Shown: positions 9,817-19,116 of the stretch, piece by piece
How positions within the stretch are numbered: position 1 is the stretch's first letter
How the letters are laid out: every line of letters starts with the position of its first letter
From: Bradyrhizobium sp. CCGB12
GTDB lineage: Bacteria > Pseudomonadota > Alphaproteobacteria > Rhizobiales > Xanthobacteraceae
Assembly (NCBI RefSeq): GCF_024199845.1
Contig: NZ_JANADO010000001.1
Span: forward strand, 930,001-994,000
DNA: 64,000 bases
Direction of reading: 5' to 3'
Notes under the pieces: generated by a model
The model's input: the letters and a program-made list of their open reading frames with translations, nothing else
Told to the model about the DNA's origin: nothing
Databases searched by the model: none
Made by a program: the position numbers and the translations under genes

Positions 9817-11111
9817 GCACACCGTTCTCGATCAGCGCGGATTTCATTGCCGGCCACAACGCGCGACTCGAAGACGCGACCGCCGAAGATTATGAGGCGC
9901 TAAAGCGTACGTTGGCGCGGCACGGGATCGACGCGGAGGCCCTGGTGCAGAAGGTCGTGGCCTTCGGCGTCGCCATTCCGACCTGGGGTGTCGGCACAGG
10001 GGGGACGCGATTTGCCTGCTTTCCGGAGCCGGGTGAGCCGCGCAATGTCTTCGAGAAGATCGACGATTGCGCCGTGATCCAGCGATTGGCACGGGCCACT
10101 CCGACCATCTCGCCGCATATTCCGTGGGACAAGGTCGACGACTATGCGGCCTTGCGCGAGCAGGCCGCGATGCACGGCCTTGCTTTCGACGCGGTCAACT
10201 CCAACACGTTCCAGGATCAGCCGGGGCAGGAGCTTTCGTACAAATTCGGCTCGCTGTCGCATAGCGATGCGCGTGTGCGCGCTCAGGCGGTCGCACACAA
10301 TATCGAATGCATCGATATCGGGCGGAAGCTCGGTTCGAAGGCGTTGACCGTCTGGATCGCCGACGGCTCGAACTTTGCCGGCCAATCGAATCTGACCAAG
10401 GCGCTCGACCGCTATATCGACGCGATGCGCGAGATCGTCGCGGCACTGCCCGCCGACTGGCGGGTGTTCCTCGAGCACAAGCTCTACGAGCCGGCGTTCT
10501 ATTCGACCGTGATCTCGGATTGGGGCACGAGTTTCGCTGTCGCGCAGGAGCTCGGCCCCAAGGCGTATTGTCTCGTCGATCTCGGCCATCATGCGCCGAA
10601 CGTGAACATCGAGCAGATCGTCGCCCGGCTCGTGCGCTTCGGGAAGCTCGCGGGCTTCCATTTCAATGATTCAAAATATGGCGACGACGATCTCGATAGC
10701 GGCTCGGTCGAGCCATTCCGGTTGTTTCTCGTCTTCAACGAGTTGATCGACGCCGCGCGTCGCAAGGCGGAAGACTTCGCGCCAGCTTATATGATCGACC
10801 AGTCGCATAACGTGACGGACCCGATCGAGAGCCTGATGCAATCGGCGATCGAGTTGCAGCGCGCCTATGCGCAGGCACTGGTGGTTGATCGCAGGGCGCT
10901 CGAAGCGGCGCAAGAGGCCAATGATGCGCTCGGCGCGCATCTCGAATTAAAGCGTGCCTTCACGACCGACGTCTCGCCGCTTCTGGCCGTCGCCCGTATG
11001 CGGGCCGGCGGGGCGATCGCACCAATCGCGGCCTATCGCGCGTCCAGCTATCGGGCGCAAAAGGCGAGGGAACGCCCCAACGTCGGGGGGACTTCGGCAG
11101 GCATCGTCTAG
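9813..11111 (+). CDS. rhaI: L-rhamnose isomerase, alphaproteobacterial/Pseudomonas type (RhaI)
   Basis: A 432-residue TIM-barrel isomerase that converts L-rhamnose to L-rhamnulose in the cytoplasm. Metal-ligand motifs are recognisable: FLEHKLYEP (Glu), DLGHHAPN (Asp/His) and FHFNDSKYGDDDLDSG (Asp pair). The length matches the roughly 430-residue class found in Pseudomonas and rhizobia rather than E. coli RhaA. Coupled to rhaD by an ATGA overlap at 9813-9816. It converges on the lacI-type gene, whose end is 86 bp away. Confidence 0.88.
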   Translation: MSTPFSISADFIAGHNARLEDATAEDYEALKRTLARHGIDAEALVQKVVAFGVAIPTWGVGTGGTRFACFPEPGEPRNVFEKIDDCAVIQRLARATPTISPHIPWDKVDDYAALREQAAMHGLAFDAVNSNTFQDQPGQELSYKFGSLSHSDARVRAQAVAHNIECIDIGRKLGSKALTVWIADGSNFAGQSNLTKALDRYIDAMREIVAALPADWRVFLEHKLYEPAFYSTVISDWGTSFAVAQELGPKAYCLVDLGHHAPNVNIEQIVARLVRFGKLAGFHFNDSKYGDDDLDSGSVEPFRLFLVFNELIDAARRKAEDFAPAYMIDQSHNVTDPIESLMQSAIELQRAYAQALVVDRRALEAAQEANDALGAHLELKRAFTTDVSPLLAVARMRAGGAIAPIAAYRASSYRAQKARERPNVGGTSAGIV

Positions 11112-11197
11112 GAAAGGTGATCCCTTGTTTCGGCGGACTTCATCATCACTACTTCCGAGTTTGGATTATCGGTGCATACAGGTGACTGAATTTCCAA

Positions 11198-12238
11198 CTA
11201 GCTGCTCTGCCGATGGAGCAGAGTAAAACGCGTATCGATGACGGCCTGTTCCGGGTTGACATCGGCGTGCGAGATTCTTGCGATGATCAGCCGCGCGGCC
11301 TCCTTCCCGATCAGGTCGCCCGGCGGGCGGATGGTGGTCAACGACGGATTGGACGCCGCGCTGAAGCTCAAGTCGCCGAAGCCCACCACCGACAGGCGCT
11401 CGGGGATTGCGACGCCGAGGCGCTGGCACTCGAAGATCACGCCGAGGGCGATGTGATCGTTGGAGCAGGCAATCCCGTTCACATCTGGAAAGCGATGCAG
11501 GGCCTCGCCGAGCAGCATGGCACCGACCTCGGCGCTCGCGGGTGCTGGATGCTGGATGATCTCCGCCGTGACATCAGGCACGTTCCGCGCCGTCTCGACG
11601 AAGCCCTGGGCGCGCCGTGCCGCGCGGCGATCCTCGTGCAGGCGGGCGCCGAGAAACAGCAATCGCTTGCGGCCGCGCTGAACGAGATGCGACGCGGCGG
11701 CATGACCGACCTGATCGTGGTGAAAACCGACCGCCATGTCCATGGTCTGGGATCCGAGCTCCCAGATTTCGACGACCGGCACCTTGCTGTCACACAACAA
11801 CCTGCGCGTCGCGGTGCTGTGCGAGAGGCCGGTCAAGACGACGGCGGCGGGCGCCCAGGCCAGCGCCGTGCGGACCAGGTTTTCCTCGTCGTGCTCCTTG
11901 TACTCGGTGTGGCTGAGCATCACCTGCAGTCGCTGCTTGCCGAGCTCGTCCTGCAGTGCCGCGACGGTCTCGGCGAAGAACGCATTGCGGACGGATGGCA
12001 CGATGATGCTCACGACGCGCGATGACGCCGCCGCGAGGCCGCCGGCCATCAGGTTCGGCACGTAGTCGAGCGCCTCGATGGCGCGTGCGATCGACTCGCT
12101 CGCCGCCGCCGAGACCGCATCGGGCTTCCTGAAATAGAGGGACACTGTGGACGGCGATAGCTCGGCGCGCGCCGCCACATCCATGATCGTGACCCGCTGC
12201 ATCTTGCGCCGGGTGCGTGTGGGCTTTGGTGGCGCCAT
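11198..12238 (-). CDS. LacI-family transcriptional regulator
   Basis: A 346-residue LacI/GalR repressor. The helix-turn-helix (TIMDVAARAELSPSTVSLYF) starts near residue 17, followed by the hinge helix NLMAGGLA and a periplasmic-binding-like effector domain from about residue 70 (VSIIVPSVRNAFF to RLIIARI). The ATG at 12238 or the ATG 12 codons later could be the start. It is divergent from the ABC transporter/sulfoquinovosidase genes, and two identical 12-bp operator candidates flank the shared promoter. It therefore probably controls that cluster; the inducer is unknown. Confidence 0.88.
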   Translation of the reverse strand: MAPPKPTRTRRKMQRVTIMDVAARAELSPSTVSLYFRKPDAVSAAASESIARAIEALDYVPNLMAGGLAAASSRVVSIIVPSVRNAFFAETVAALQDELGKQRLQVMLSHTEYKEHDEENLVRTALAWAPAAVVLTGLSHSTATRRLLCDSKVPVVEIWELGSQTMDMAVGFHHDQVGHAAASHLVQRGRKRLLFLGARLHEDRRAARRAQGFVETARNVPDVTAEIIQHPAPASAEVGAMLLGEALHRFPDVNGIACSNDHIALGVIFECQRLGVAIPERLSVVGFGDLSFSAASNPSLTTIRPPGDLIGKEAARLIIARISHADVNPEQAVIDTRFTLLHRQSS

Positions 12239-12258
12239 TCCCCTGGTGGATCCAAAAT

Positions 12259-12275
12259 AATAGCGCTACTATCTA
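12259..12275. promoter_or_regulatory. Candidate LacI-family operator, copy 1 (near the lacI-type gene)
   Basis: The sequence AGCGCTACTATC with a palindromic TAGCGCTA core lies about 20 bases before the regulator start. The same 12-mer recurs near 12417-12428, and both are preceded by a CCAAAAT run. LacI-family operators commonly have a central CG, as here. Suited to autoregulation. Confidence 0.5.
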
Positions 12276-12291
12276 GCCTAGGTTTTGGTGC

Positions 12292-12361
12292 GATACAATC
12301 GCATTCTTCCAGCCGGAATGATATTACTATTATAATCAGATAGATACAATACGATTCTGCC
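12292..12361. repeat. Imperfect 19-bp direct repeat pair flanking a TATAAT box
   Basis: GATACAATCGCATTCTTCC (12292-12310) and GATACAATACGATTCTGCC (12343-12361) match at 15 of 19 positions with a 51-bp offset. Between them is an unusually AT-rich stretch containing TATAAT at 12331-12336, a good -10 hexamer for the transporter operon. The repeats may bind a second regulator or be remnants of duplication. Confidence 0.4.
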
Positions 12362-12410
12362 TCCTAACTCGCTGGATTGAGCTGGCGTAGGTCGGCCGTT
12401 GATTTCCAAA

Positions 12411-12432
12411 AATCGCAGCGCTACTATCGGCT
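12411..12432. promoter_or_regulatory. Candidate LacI-family operator, copy 2 (near the transporter operon)
   Basis: Second copy of AGCGCTACTATC, about 50 bases before the ATG of the ABC ATPase at 12477, preceded by CCAAAAT as in copy 1. Its position downstream of the TATAAT at 12331 would let a bound repressor block transcription of the transporter/sulfoquinovosidase genes. Confidence 0.5.
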
Positions 12433-12476
12433 AGCTACCGCGGCTGCAAGAACCGTCGGGACGGGAGAAAAGGGTC

Positions 12477-13550
12477 ATGGCTTCGGTCAGCCTGCGCAAG
12501 CTTGAGAAGAGCTATGGCGCGTTCCGCGTCGTGAAGGCCATCGATCTCGAGATCATCGATGGCGAGTTCGTGGTGCTGGTTGGCCCGTCCGGCTGCGGCA
12601 AATCGACGACGCTGCGCATGATCGCCGGACTCGAAAGCATCAGCAGCGGTGAAGTCCGGATCGGCGATCGGATCGTCAACGATCTGCCGCCGCGCGAGCG
12701 CGACATTGCCATGGTGTTCCAGGACTACGCGCTCTACCCGCACAAGACAGTTCGCGAGAACATGGGATTCAGCCTGAAGGTGCGGGGCGCGAACCCTGCG
12801 GAAGCGGACGCAAAGATCAGCGTCGCGGCGGAAATGCTCGGCATCACCCATCTTCTCGATCGGCGGCCCGGACAGCTCTCCGGTGGACAGCGCCAGCGGG
12901 TTGCAATGGGCCGGGCCATCGTTCGACGGCCGCAGGTGTTTCTATTCGATGAGCCGTTGTCCAATCTCGACGCGAAGCTGCGCGGTCAGGTGCGCACGGA
13001 AATCAAAAGGCTGCACCAGACGATAGGAACCACCATCGTCTATGTGACCCACGATCAGGTCGAGGCGATGACATTGGCCGATCGCATTGTCATTCTTCGC
13101 GGCGGCGATATCGAGCAGATCGGAACGCCCGATGAGGTCTACAACAATCCGGCCAACGTCTTCGTCGGCAGCTTCGTCGGCTCTCCGTCGATGAACTTCG
13201 CCAAGGCTAGGGCTTCCCACGGCTATCTCGATTTCGCCGACGGCAACCGTCTGCCGCTTGCGGCTTTGACCCGCACCGGAATCGCAGCCGCTGACGGGCG
13301 CGAATTCATCGTCGGCATCAGGCCCGAGCATTTCACATCCGGGACGTCTGATGTCGGCCTGAACTGCGAGGTCCAGGTCGTCGAGCCGCTTGGCTCCGAT
13401 ACGCTGGTGCATTTCTCGGTGGGCGGCGCGACATTGACCGCGCGGTTGCCGCCCGAGTTACGCCCGCGAACCGGTGAGGCGTTCAGGCTGGGCCTCGACC
13501 CTGCAAAGATTCATCTGTTCGATGCGGAGACGGAGCGTGCCTTGCAGTAA
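12477..13550 (+). CDS. CUT1-type sugar ABC transporter ATP-binding protein
   Basis: A 357-residue MalK/UgpC-like ATPase. Walker A is GPSGCGKST (near residue 38), Q-loop VFQDYALYP, signature LSGGQRQRVA, Walker B VFLFDEPLSNLDAK, H-loop VTHDQ, and a C-terminal TOBE domain with GIRPEHF. All catalytic residues are canonical. It opens a plus-strand operon with the binding protein and two permeases under the divergent LacI regulator. Because the sulfoquinovosidase gene lies downstream, the likely cargo is sulfoquinovose or its glycerol glycoside (inference). Confidence 0.9.
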   Translation: MASVSLRKLEKSYGAFRVVKAIDLEIIDGEFVVLVGPSGCGKSTTLRMIAGLESISSGEVRIGDRIVNDLPPRERDIAMVFQDYALYPHKTVRENMGFSLKVRGANPAEADAKISVAAEMLGITHLLDRRPGQLSGGQRQRVAMGRAIVRRPQVFLFDEPLSNLDAKLRGQVRTEIKRLHQTIGTTIVYVTHDQVEAMTLADRIVILRGGDIEQIGTPDEVYNNPANVFVGSFVGSPSMNFAKARASHGYLDFADGNRLPLAALTRTGIAAADGREFIVGIRPEHFTSGTSDVGLNCEVQVVEPLGSDTLVHFSVGGATLTARLPPELRPRTGEAFRLGLDPAKIHLFDAETERALQ

Positions 13551-13587
13551 GAGGTGCACGGCGAGGCCATCAACCACAAGTCAGTAA

Positions 13588-14871
<1,284 letters not shown>

Positions 14872-14885
14872 GGCATGATCCGGCG

Positions 14886-14914
14886 ACGAGCGGGCGTGCT
14901 TGGCACCCGCTCGT
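14886..14914 (+). other. Intercistronic hairpin after the binding-protein gene
   Basis: A perfect 9-bp stem, ACGAGCGGG (14886-14894) with CCCGCTCGT (14906-14914), with further TGC/GCA pairing inside. There is no T-run, so it is not a classical terminator. Such hairpins after binding-protein genes often protect the upstream mRNA and lower permease expression. Confidence 0.55.
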
Positions 14915-14967
14915 GGTCGCGAATTCCAGCGTCGTCTTGCGCGCAATCCGGATCGGACTTAACGACG

Positions 14968-15909
14968 ATGACATTCACGTTCAAGAACGCAGCCGGTCGC
15001 GTCGATGCGCGACGTACAAGGCTGTCGCGTTGGCTCGACCCGGACGAAACGACGCTCGCCGTGCTGCTCTTGGCACCCGCCGCGATCCTGCTCAGCGTGA
15101 TGATCGTCTATCCAGTGGGCCGGCTCATCTACACGAGCTTCCTCGACCTGTCGCTGACCTCGGGCCTGCCGGCGCGGTTCGCCGGCCTCGCCAACTATCA
15201 GCAGATGCTGGAAGATCCCGTCTTTTGGCAGGCGACCTGGAACACGATCTTGATCACGCTCATCACAGTGCCCGGCGCGCTGTTGGTCGGACTCGGACTT
15301 GCGCTGCTCGCCAATCTGCCGTTCCAAATGCGATGGCCGGTGAGGCTCTCGCTTTTGATTCCTTGGGCGCTCCCGCTTGCGTTCGCGGGCCTGATCTTTG
15401 CATGGTTCTTCCATTCGGAATACGGCGTCGTCAACGACGTGCTCAATCGGATCGGCCTGCCGGGCGTGGTCTGGTTCAATTCGCCGCGTCTCGCCTTCGC
15501 CGCGATCTGCCTCGCCATCATCTGGAAGGCTTCGTCCTTCATGGCGATGATTATCCTTGCCGGATTGCAGACCATTCCGCGTTCCCTCTACGAGGCCGCG
15601 GACGTCGACGGGGCAGGGCGTGTGCGGCAGTTCTTCGAGATCACGCTGCCGCTGTTGAAGCCCACGATCGTGGTCGCTCTGATCTTCCGCACCATTACCG
15701 CGCTGCAGACCTTCGATATTCCCTACATGATGACGGGAGGCGGGCCGGGTACCGCCACTGCGACGTTGGCGATGTACATCCATCAGAACACCGTGTCATT
15801 CCTCGACCTCGGTTATGGATCGGCGCTTGCGGTGGTGATGTTCGGCCTTTCGATGTGCGTCACGGCGCTTTACCTGCGCATGATCCGCGGCAGCGAGTCC
15901 GCATCATGA
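14968..15909 (+). CDS. CUT1-type sugar ABC transporter permease (MalF/UgpA-like)
   Basis: A 313-residue permease with six hydrophobic segments, the first at about residues 35-55. The EAA-type coupling motif is EAADVDGAGRVRQFFEITLPLLKP near residue 210. The ATG at 14968 fits the usual short cytoplasmic N-terminus; a longer open frame reaches back to 14875 but would run through the hairpin. Its TGA overlaps the next permease start (ATGA at 15906-15909). Confidence 0.87.
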   Translation: MTFTFKNAAGRVDARRTRLSRWLDPDETTLAVLLLAPAAILLSVMIVYPVGRLIYTSFLDLSLTSGLPARFAGLANYQQMLEDPVFWQATWNTILITLITVPGALLVGLGLALLANLPFQMRWPVRLSLLIPWALPLAFAGLIFAWFFHSEYGVVNDVLNRIGLPGVVWFNSPRLAFAAICLAIIWKASSFMAMIILAGLQTIPRSLYEAADVDGAGRVRQFFEITLPLLKPTIVVALIFRTITALQTFDIPYMMTGGGPGTATATLAMYIHQNTVSFLDLGYGSALAVVMFGLSMCVTALYLRMIRGSESAS

Positions 15910-16759
15910 ACATGGCTGTATTCTCCGCCGCCGGCTCGGCCTTGTCCGGCAAACCGTTGCGGATCATCGCCGCGCTTATTCCGTCGTGAACGGCCTGTTC
16001 CCGGCGCTGTGGATTCTGCTGACCTCGTTCAAGACCGAGGCGGAGCTCACGGCGAAGCCGATCACCTGGCTGCCGCACGCGGCGACGCTGCGGAATTACA
16101 GCCAGGCGTTCTCCGATCAGCCGCTGCTCACGTTCCTGTTCAATAGCGTCATGGTCGCGCTGCTGTCGACCGCGTTGACCCTGCTGATCTCGGTTCTGGC
16201 GGCCTATGCGCTTGCGCGGCTGAATCTCCGATTCAGAGGATTGATCATGTCGGTAATCATCGCGGTCTCAACCTTCCCGCTGGTGACGCTGCTGGTTCCC
16301 CTGTTCGAGACGATGCGTGCACTCAATCTGCTCAACACTTGGACCGCATTGATCCTGCCCTACACGGTACTGAGTCTGCCGGTCTGCACCCTGGTGCTGA
16401 CGTCCTTCTTCGAAGCTATTCCGCGCGATCTGGAGAATGCTGCCATGATTGATGGCTGCACGCGATTTGGCGCGCTTTTCAAGGTGGTGGTTCCGCTCTC
16501 GGCGCCGGGCGTATTCACGGCCGGAATCCTTGCCTTCGTCAACTCCTGGGACGAATTCCTGCTGGCCCTGTCGTTCAACTCCAACCCGGGACTGCGGACG
16601 CTGCCTGTCGGAATCCAGCTCTATCAGGGAGAGTTTGCGTTTCCGTGGCCGGTCATATCCGCCGCGCTCGTCGTGGGTATCGTGCCAGTCGCGATCCTGA
16701 TCGTGATCTTCCAGGAGCGCGTCGTCTCGGGGCTGACCGCGGGCGGCCTCAAGGGATGA
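15906..16759 (+). pseudogene. CUT1-type sugar ABC permease (MalG/UgpE-like) with an early single-base frameshift
   Basis: The coupled ATG at 15906 starts a frame (MNMAVFSAAG, then LRIIAALI) that stops at 15987-15989. The rest of a normal permease continues in another frame: VVNGLFPALWILLTSFKTE onwards to 16759, with the EAA motif ENAAMIDGCTRFG. Adding one T around 15974-15981 would join them as RIIAALYSVVNGLFPALW, an ordinary first membrane helix. Either this is a real inactivating deletion or a sequencing error. Translation from GTG 15986 would give a 257-residue protein lacking half of helix 1. The rest of the protein looks intact. Confidence 0.75.
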
Positions 16760-16797
16760 GGTCCAGGGCTTGATATATAGCTTAACGAGGTTCCCAA

Positions 16798-16989
16798 ATG
16801 GCAGTTTACGATTCGGTTCGCTACGCCTCACTGGCTGGTCGCAGCGTGCTGATTACTGGCGGGGCGTCTGGAATTGGCGCCGAAATGGTCAGGGCCTTTG
16901 CGTCCCAACGTGCGATCGTCTCTTGCGTCGACATCAAGAGCGCAGGCTGCACAGGAACGAACTTCGTCGTTGATGCCGGCCCGACCTGA
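16798..16989 (+). pseudogene. Short-chain dehydrogenase remnant with a large internal deletion
   Basis: Only 63 residues are encoded. The first part is a typical SDR N-terminus (LAGRSVLITGGASGIGAEMV with the TGxxxGIG nucleotide motif, then VSCVDIKSA). It jumps straight into an SDR C-terminus (GTNFVVDAG, compare the usual GQNFxVDGG). The roughly 190 central residues with NAG and Y-x3-K are missing, while the frame stays open. GAGG at 16786-16789 is a reasonable ribosome site. In sulfo-Entner-Doudoroff clusters an SDR oxidises sulfoquinovose, so this may be the wreck of that step (inference). Confidence 0.7.
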
Positions 16990-17003
16990 AGGGACGAAGA
17001 GGA

Positions 17004-19001
17004 ATGAACCTGGAACTAGAGATCACCCAATCCGGCTTCGCGGTTTCCATTTCTGGCCGCCGAATTCTCACCCATAGTGCCACGGCGCCATGCTTCTTTG
17101 TGGGGCAGGGGAACGATAGCATCACGATGCATCGCGGTCGCTTCGAGATCGAAGATCGCGTTGCCGAACGCTGTCCGCTGGCGCATGCCGAGATGGACGG
17201 CGAAATGATCGCGCTTGCCGCCGCCAAGGGGCAGCCCCCGCGGCTGGGCGTCACGCTCGAGGCCAACGCGCTGGTGCTGCGGGCCCTTGATCCATCCGTC
17301 AACCGATTTTGGCTGCGTGTCGTTGCCGACCGGGACGAGAATGTCTGGGGCGGAGGCGAGCAATTCTCCTACTTCGATCTGCGCGGGCGGCGGTTTCCGT
17401 TGTGGAGTTCGGAGCCAGGCGTCGGGCGCGACAAGACCACCGAGATCACGTTCAAGGCAGACGTGGCGGGCCAAGCGGGCGGCGACTACTATCATACGAA
17501 CTATCCCCAGCCGACTTATGTGTCCTCGGCGCGCTATGCGCTTCACGTCGCAACGTTCGCCTATGGTGCTTTTGATTTTCGTGATCATTCCTTTCACGAG
17601 ATTGAAGTCTGGACCGTTCCGGAGCGCATTGAGCTGTTCGCCGCGCCGACCTTCGTCGGACTGGTGGAGATGCTGTCCAGCCGTTTTGGACGCCAGCCAC
17701 CACTTCCAGAGTGGATCTACAATGGCGCGATCATCGGCCTGAAGGATGGAGCGAACTCGTTCAATCGCCTCGCGAAGATACGTGAAGCAGGCGTCAAGGT
17801 TGCCGGTCTGTGGTGCGAGGATTGGGTCGGGATTCGGCAGACTGCTTTCGGCGCGCGACTGTTCTGGGACTGGCAGGCAAACGAGACACGGTATCCGGGC
17901 CTCCGACAGCGCATCGCCGAATTGGGCAACGACGGCATTCGCTTTCTCGGCTATGTGAACCCGTACCTCTGCGACGACGGCGTTCTGTTTAAGGAGGCGG
18001 AGGATGCGGATTATTTCGTCAAGGATAGCTCCGACCGAACCGCCCTGATCGATTTCGGCGAATTTCACTGCGGCATCGTCGATTTCAGCAATCCGGACGC
18101 CGCGGCATGGTTCTCCGAAGAGATCATCGGCGTGAGGATGCTCGATTACGGCCTGTCTGGCTGGATGGCCGATTTTGGCGAGTACCTGCCGACCGACGTG
18201 CGTCTCGCCAACGGCGTCGATGCGAAGCTCATGCACAATCAATGGCCGACGCTATGGGCAGAGGTGAACGCGGAGGCAGTGGCGAGCCGATGCAAGATTG
18301 GCGAAGCGCTGTTTTTCATGCGCGCCGGCTTCACGGGCGCGCAGAAATATTGCCCTTTGCTCTGGGCCGGTGATCAATCGGTCGACTTTTCGCGGCATGA
18401 CGGCTTGGTCACGGTGATCTGCGCCGCGCTGTCGTCGGGACTGCTCGGCAATGCGTTTCACCATTCCGATATCGGCGGCTACACGAGCCTGTTCGGCAAT
18501 GTCCGCACGCCCGAACTCTTCATGCGCTGGGCCGAGATGGCGGCATTCACGCCGGTGATGCGTAGTCACGAAGGTAACAGGCCCCGTGACAATTTGCAGG
18601 TCGACGACGACCCCGCAGTCCTCTCGCATTTCGCCAGAATGACTGCGATCTACGTTCAACTCTCGCCCTATCTCAGGAGATTGTCGCTGGAAGCAACTCG
18701 CAGGGGCCTTCCGGTGCAGCGTCCGTTGTTCCTGCATCACGAAGAAGACCGGCGGACCTACGGCATTCAGGATTGCTATCTCTATGGTCGGGACGTGCTG
18801 GTCGCACCCGTCTGGCAGGCATCAGAAGATGAGCGGAAACTCTATCTTCCGGCGAGGACCGACTGGATTCACGTCTGGACGGGCCAGTCATTTGCCGGCG
18901 GCCAAGACATATCGATCAAGGCGCCGCTCGGGCGGCCCGCAGTCTTCTACAGGGCAGATACGGAATTCGAAACGCTGTTTGTTGGACTTCGGGACGTATA
19001 G
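17004..19001 (+). CDS. yihQ: Sulfoquinovosidase, glycoside hydrolase family 31 (YihQ-like)
   Basis: A 665-residue GH31 enzyme. The catalytic segments align with E. coli YihQ: nucleophile D390 in WMADFGEYLPTD and acid/base D457 in WAGDQSVDFS, with the same 67-residue spacing as in YihQ (405/472). The sulfonate-binding residues of sulfoquinovosidases can be placed as K247 (GLKDG), E272 (CEDW), R285 and W288 (GARLFW), and Y493 (DIGGYTSL), which is the KERWY version of the QQRWY signature. It hydrolyses alpha-sulfoquinovosides such as sulfoquinovosyl glycerol. No signal peptide, so cytoplasmic after ABC import. A GAGG site precedes the ATG. Confidence 0.9.
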   Translation: MNLELEITQSGFAVSISGRRILTHSATAPCFFVGQGNDSITMHRGRFEIEDRVAERCPLAHAEMDGEMIALAAAKGQPPRLGVTLEANALVLRALDPSVNRFWLRVVADRDENVWGGGEQFSYFDLRGRRFPLWSSEPGVGRDKTTEITFKADVAGQAGGDYYHTNYPQPTYVSSARYALHVATFAYGAFDFRDHSFHEIEVWTVPERIELFAAPTFVGLVEMLSSRFGRQPPLPEWIYNGAIIGLKDGANSFNRLAKIREAGVKVAGLWCEDWVGIRQTAFGARLFWDWQANETRYPGLRQRIAELGNDGIRFLGYVNPYLCDDGVLFKEAEDADYFVKDSSDRTALIDFGEFHCGIVDFSNPDAAAWFSEEIIGVRMLDYGLSGWMADFGEYLPTDVRLANGVDAKLMHNQWPTLWAEVNAEAVASRCKIGEALFFMRAGFTGAQKYCPLLWAGDQSVDFSRHDGLVTVICAALSSGLLGNAFHHSDIGGYTSLFGNVRTPELFMRWAEMAAFTPVMRSHEGNRPRDNLQVDDDPAVLSHFARMTAIYVQLSPYLRRLSLEATRRGLPVQRPLFLHHEEDRRTYGIQDCYLYGRDVLVAPVWQASEDERKLYLPARTDWIHVWTGQSFAGGQDISIKAPLGRPAVFYRADTEFETLFVGLRDV

Positions 19002-19116
19002 TTTCGCCTTGTCGCGTGTGCGTCGATCGGGCTGAGGAAAGAGACGCGGGTCTTGGTCAGGTATCGAATTCAGCTGGCGCAGCTGCTTGAGCATCCCGGG
19101 AAGAAGGAAGTACTCG

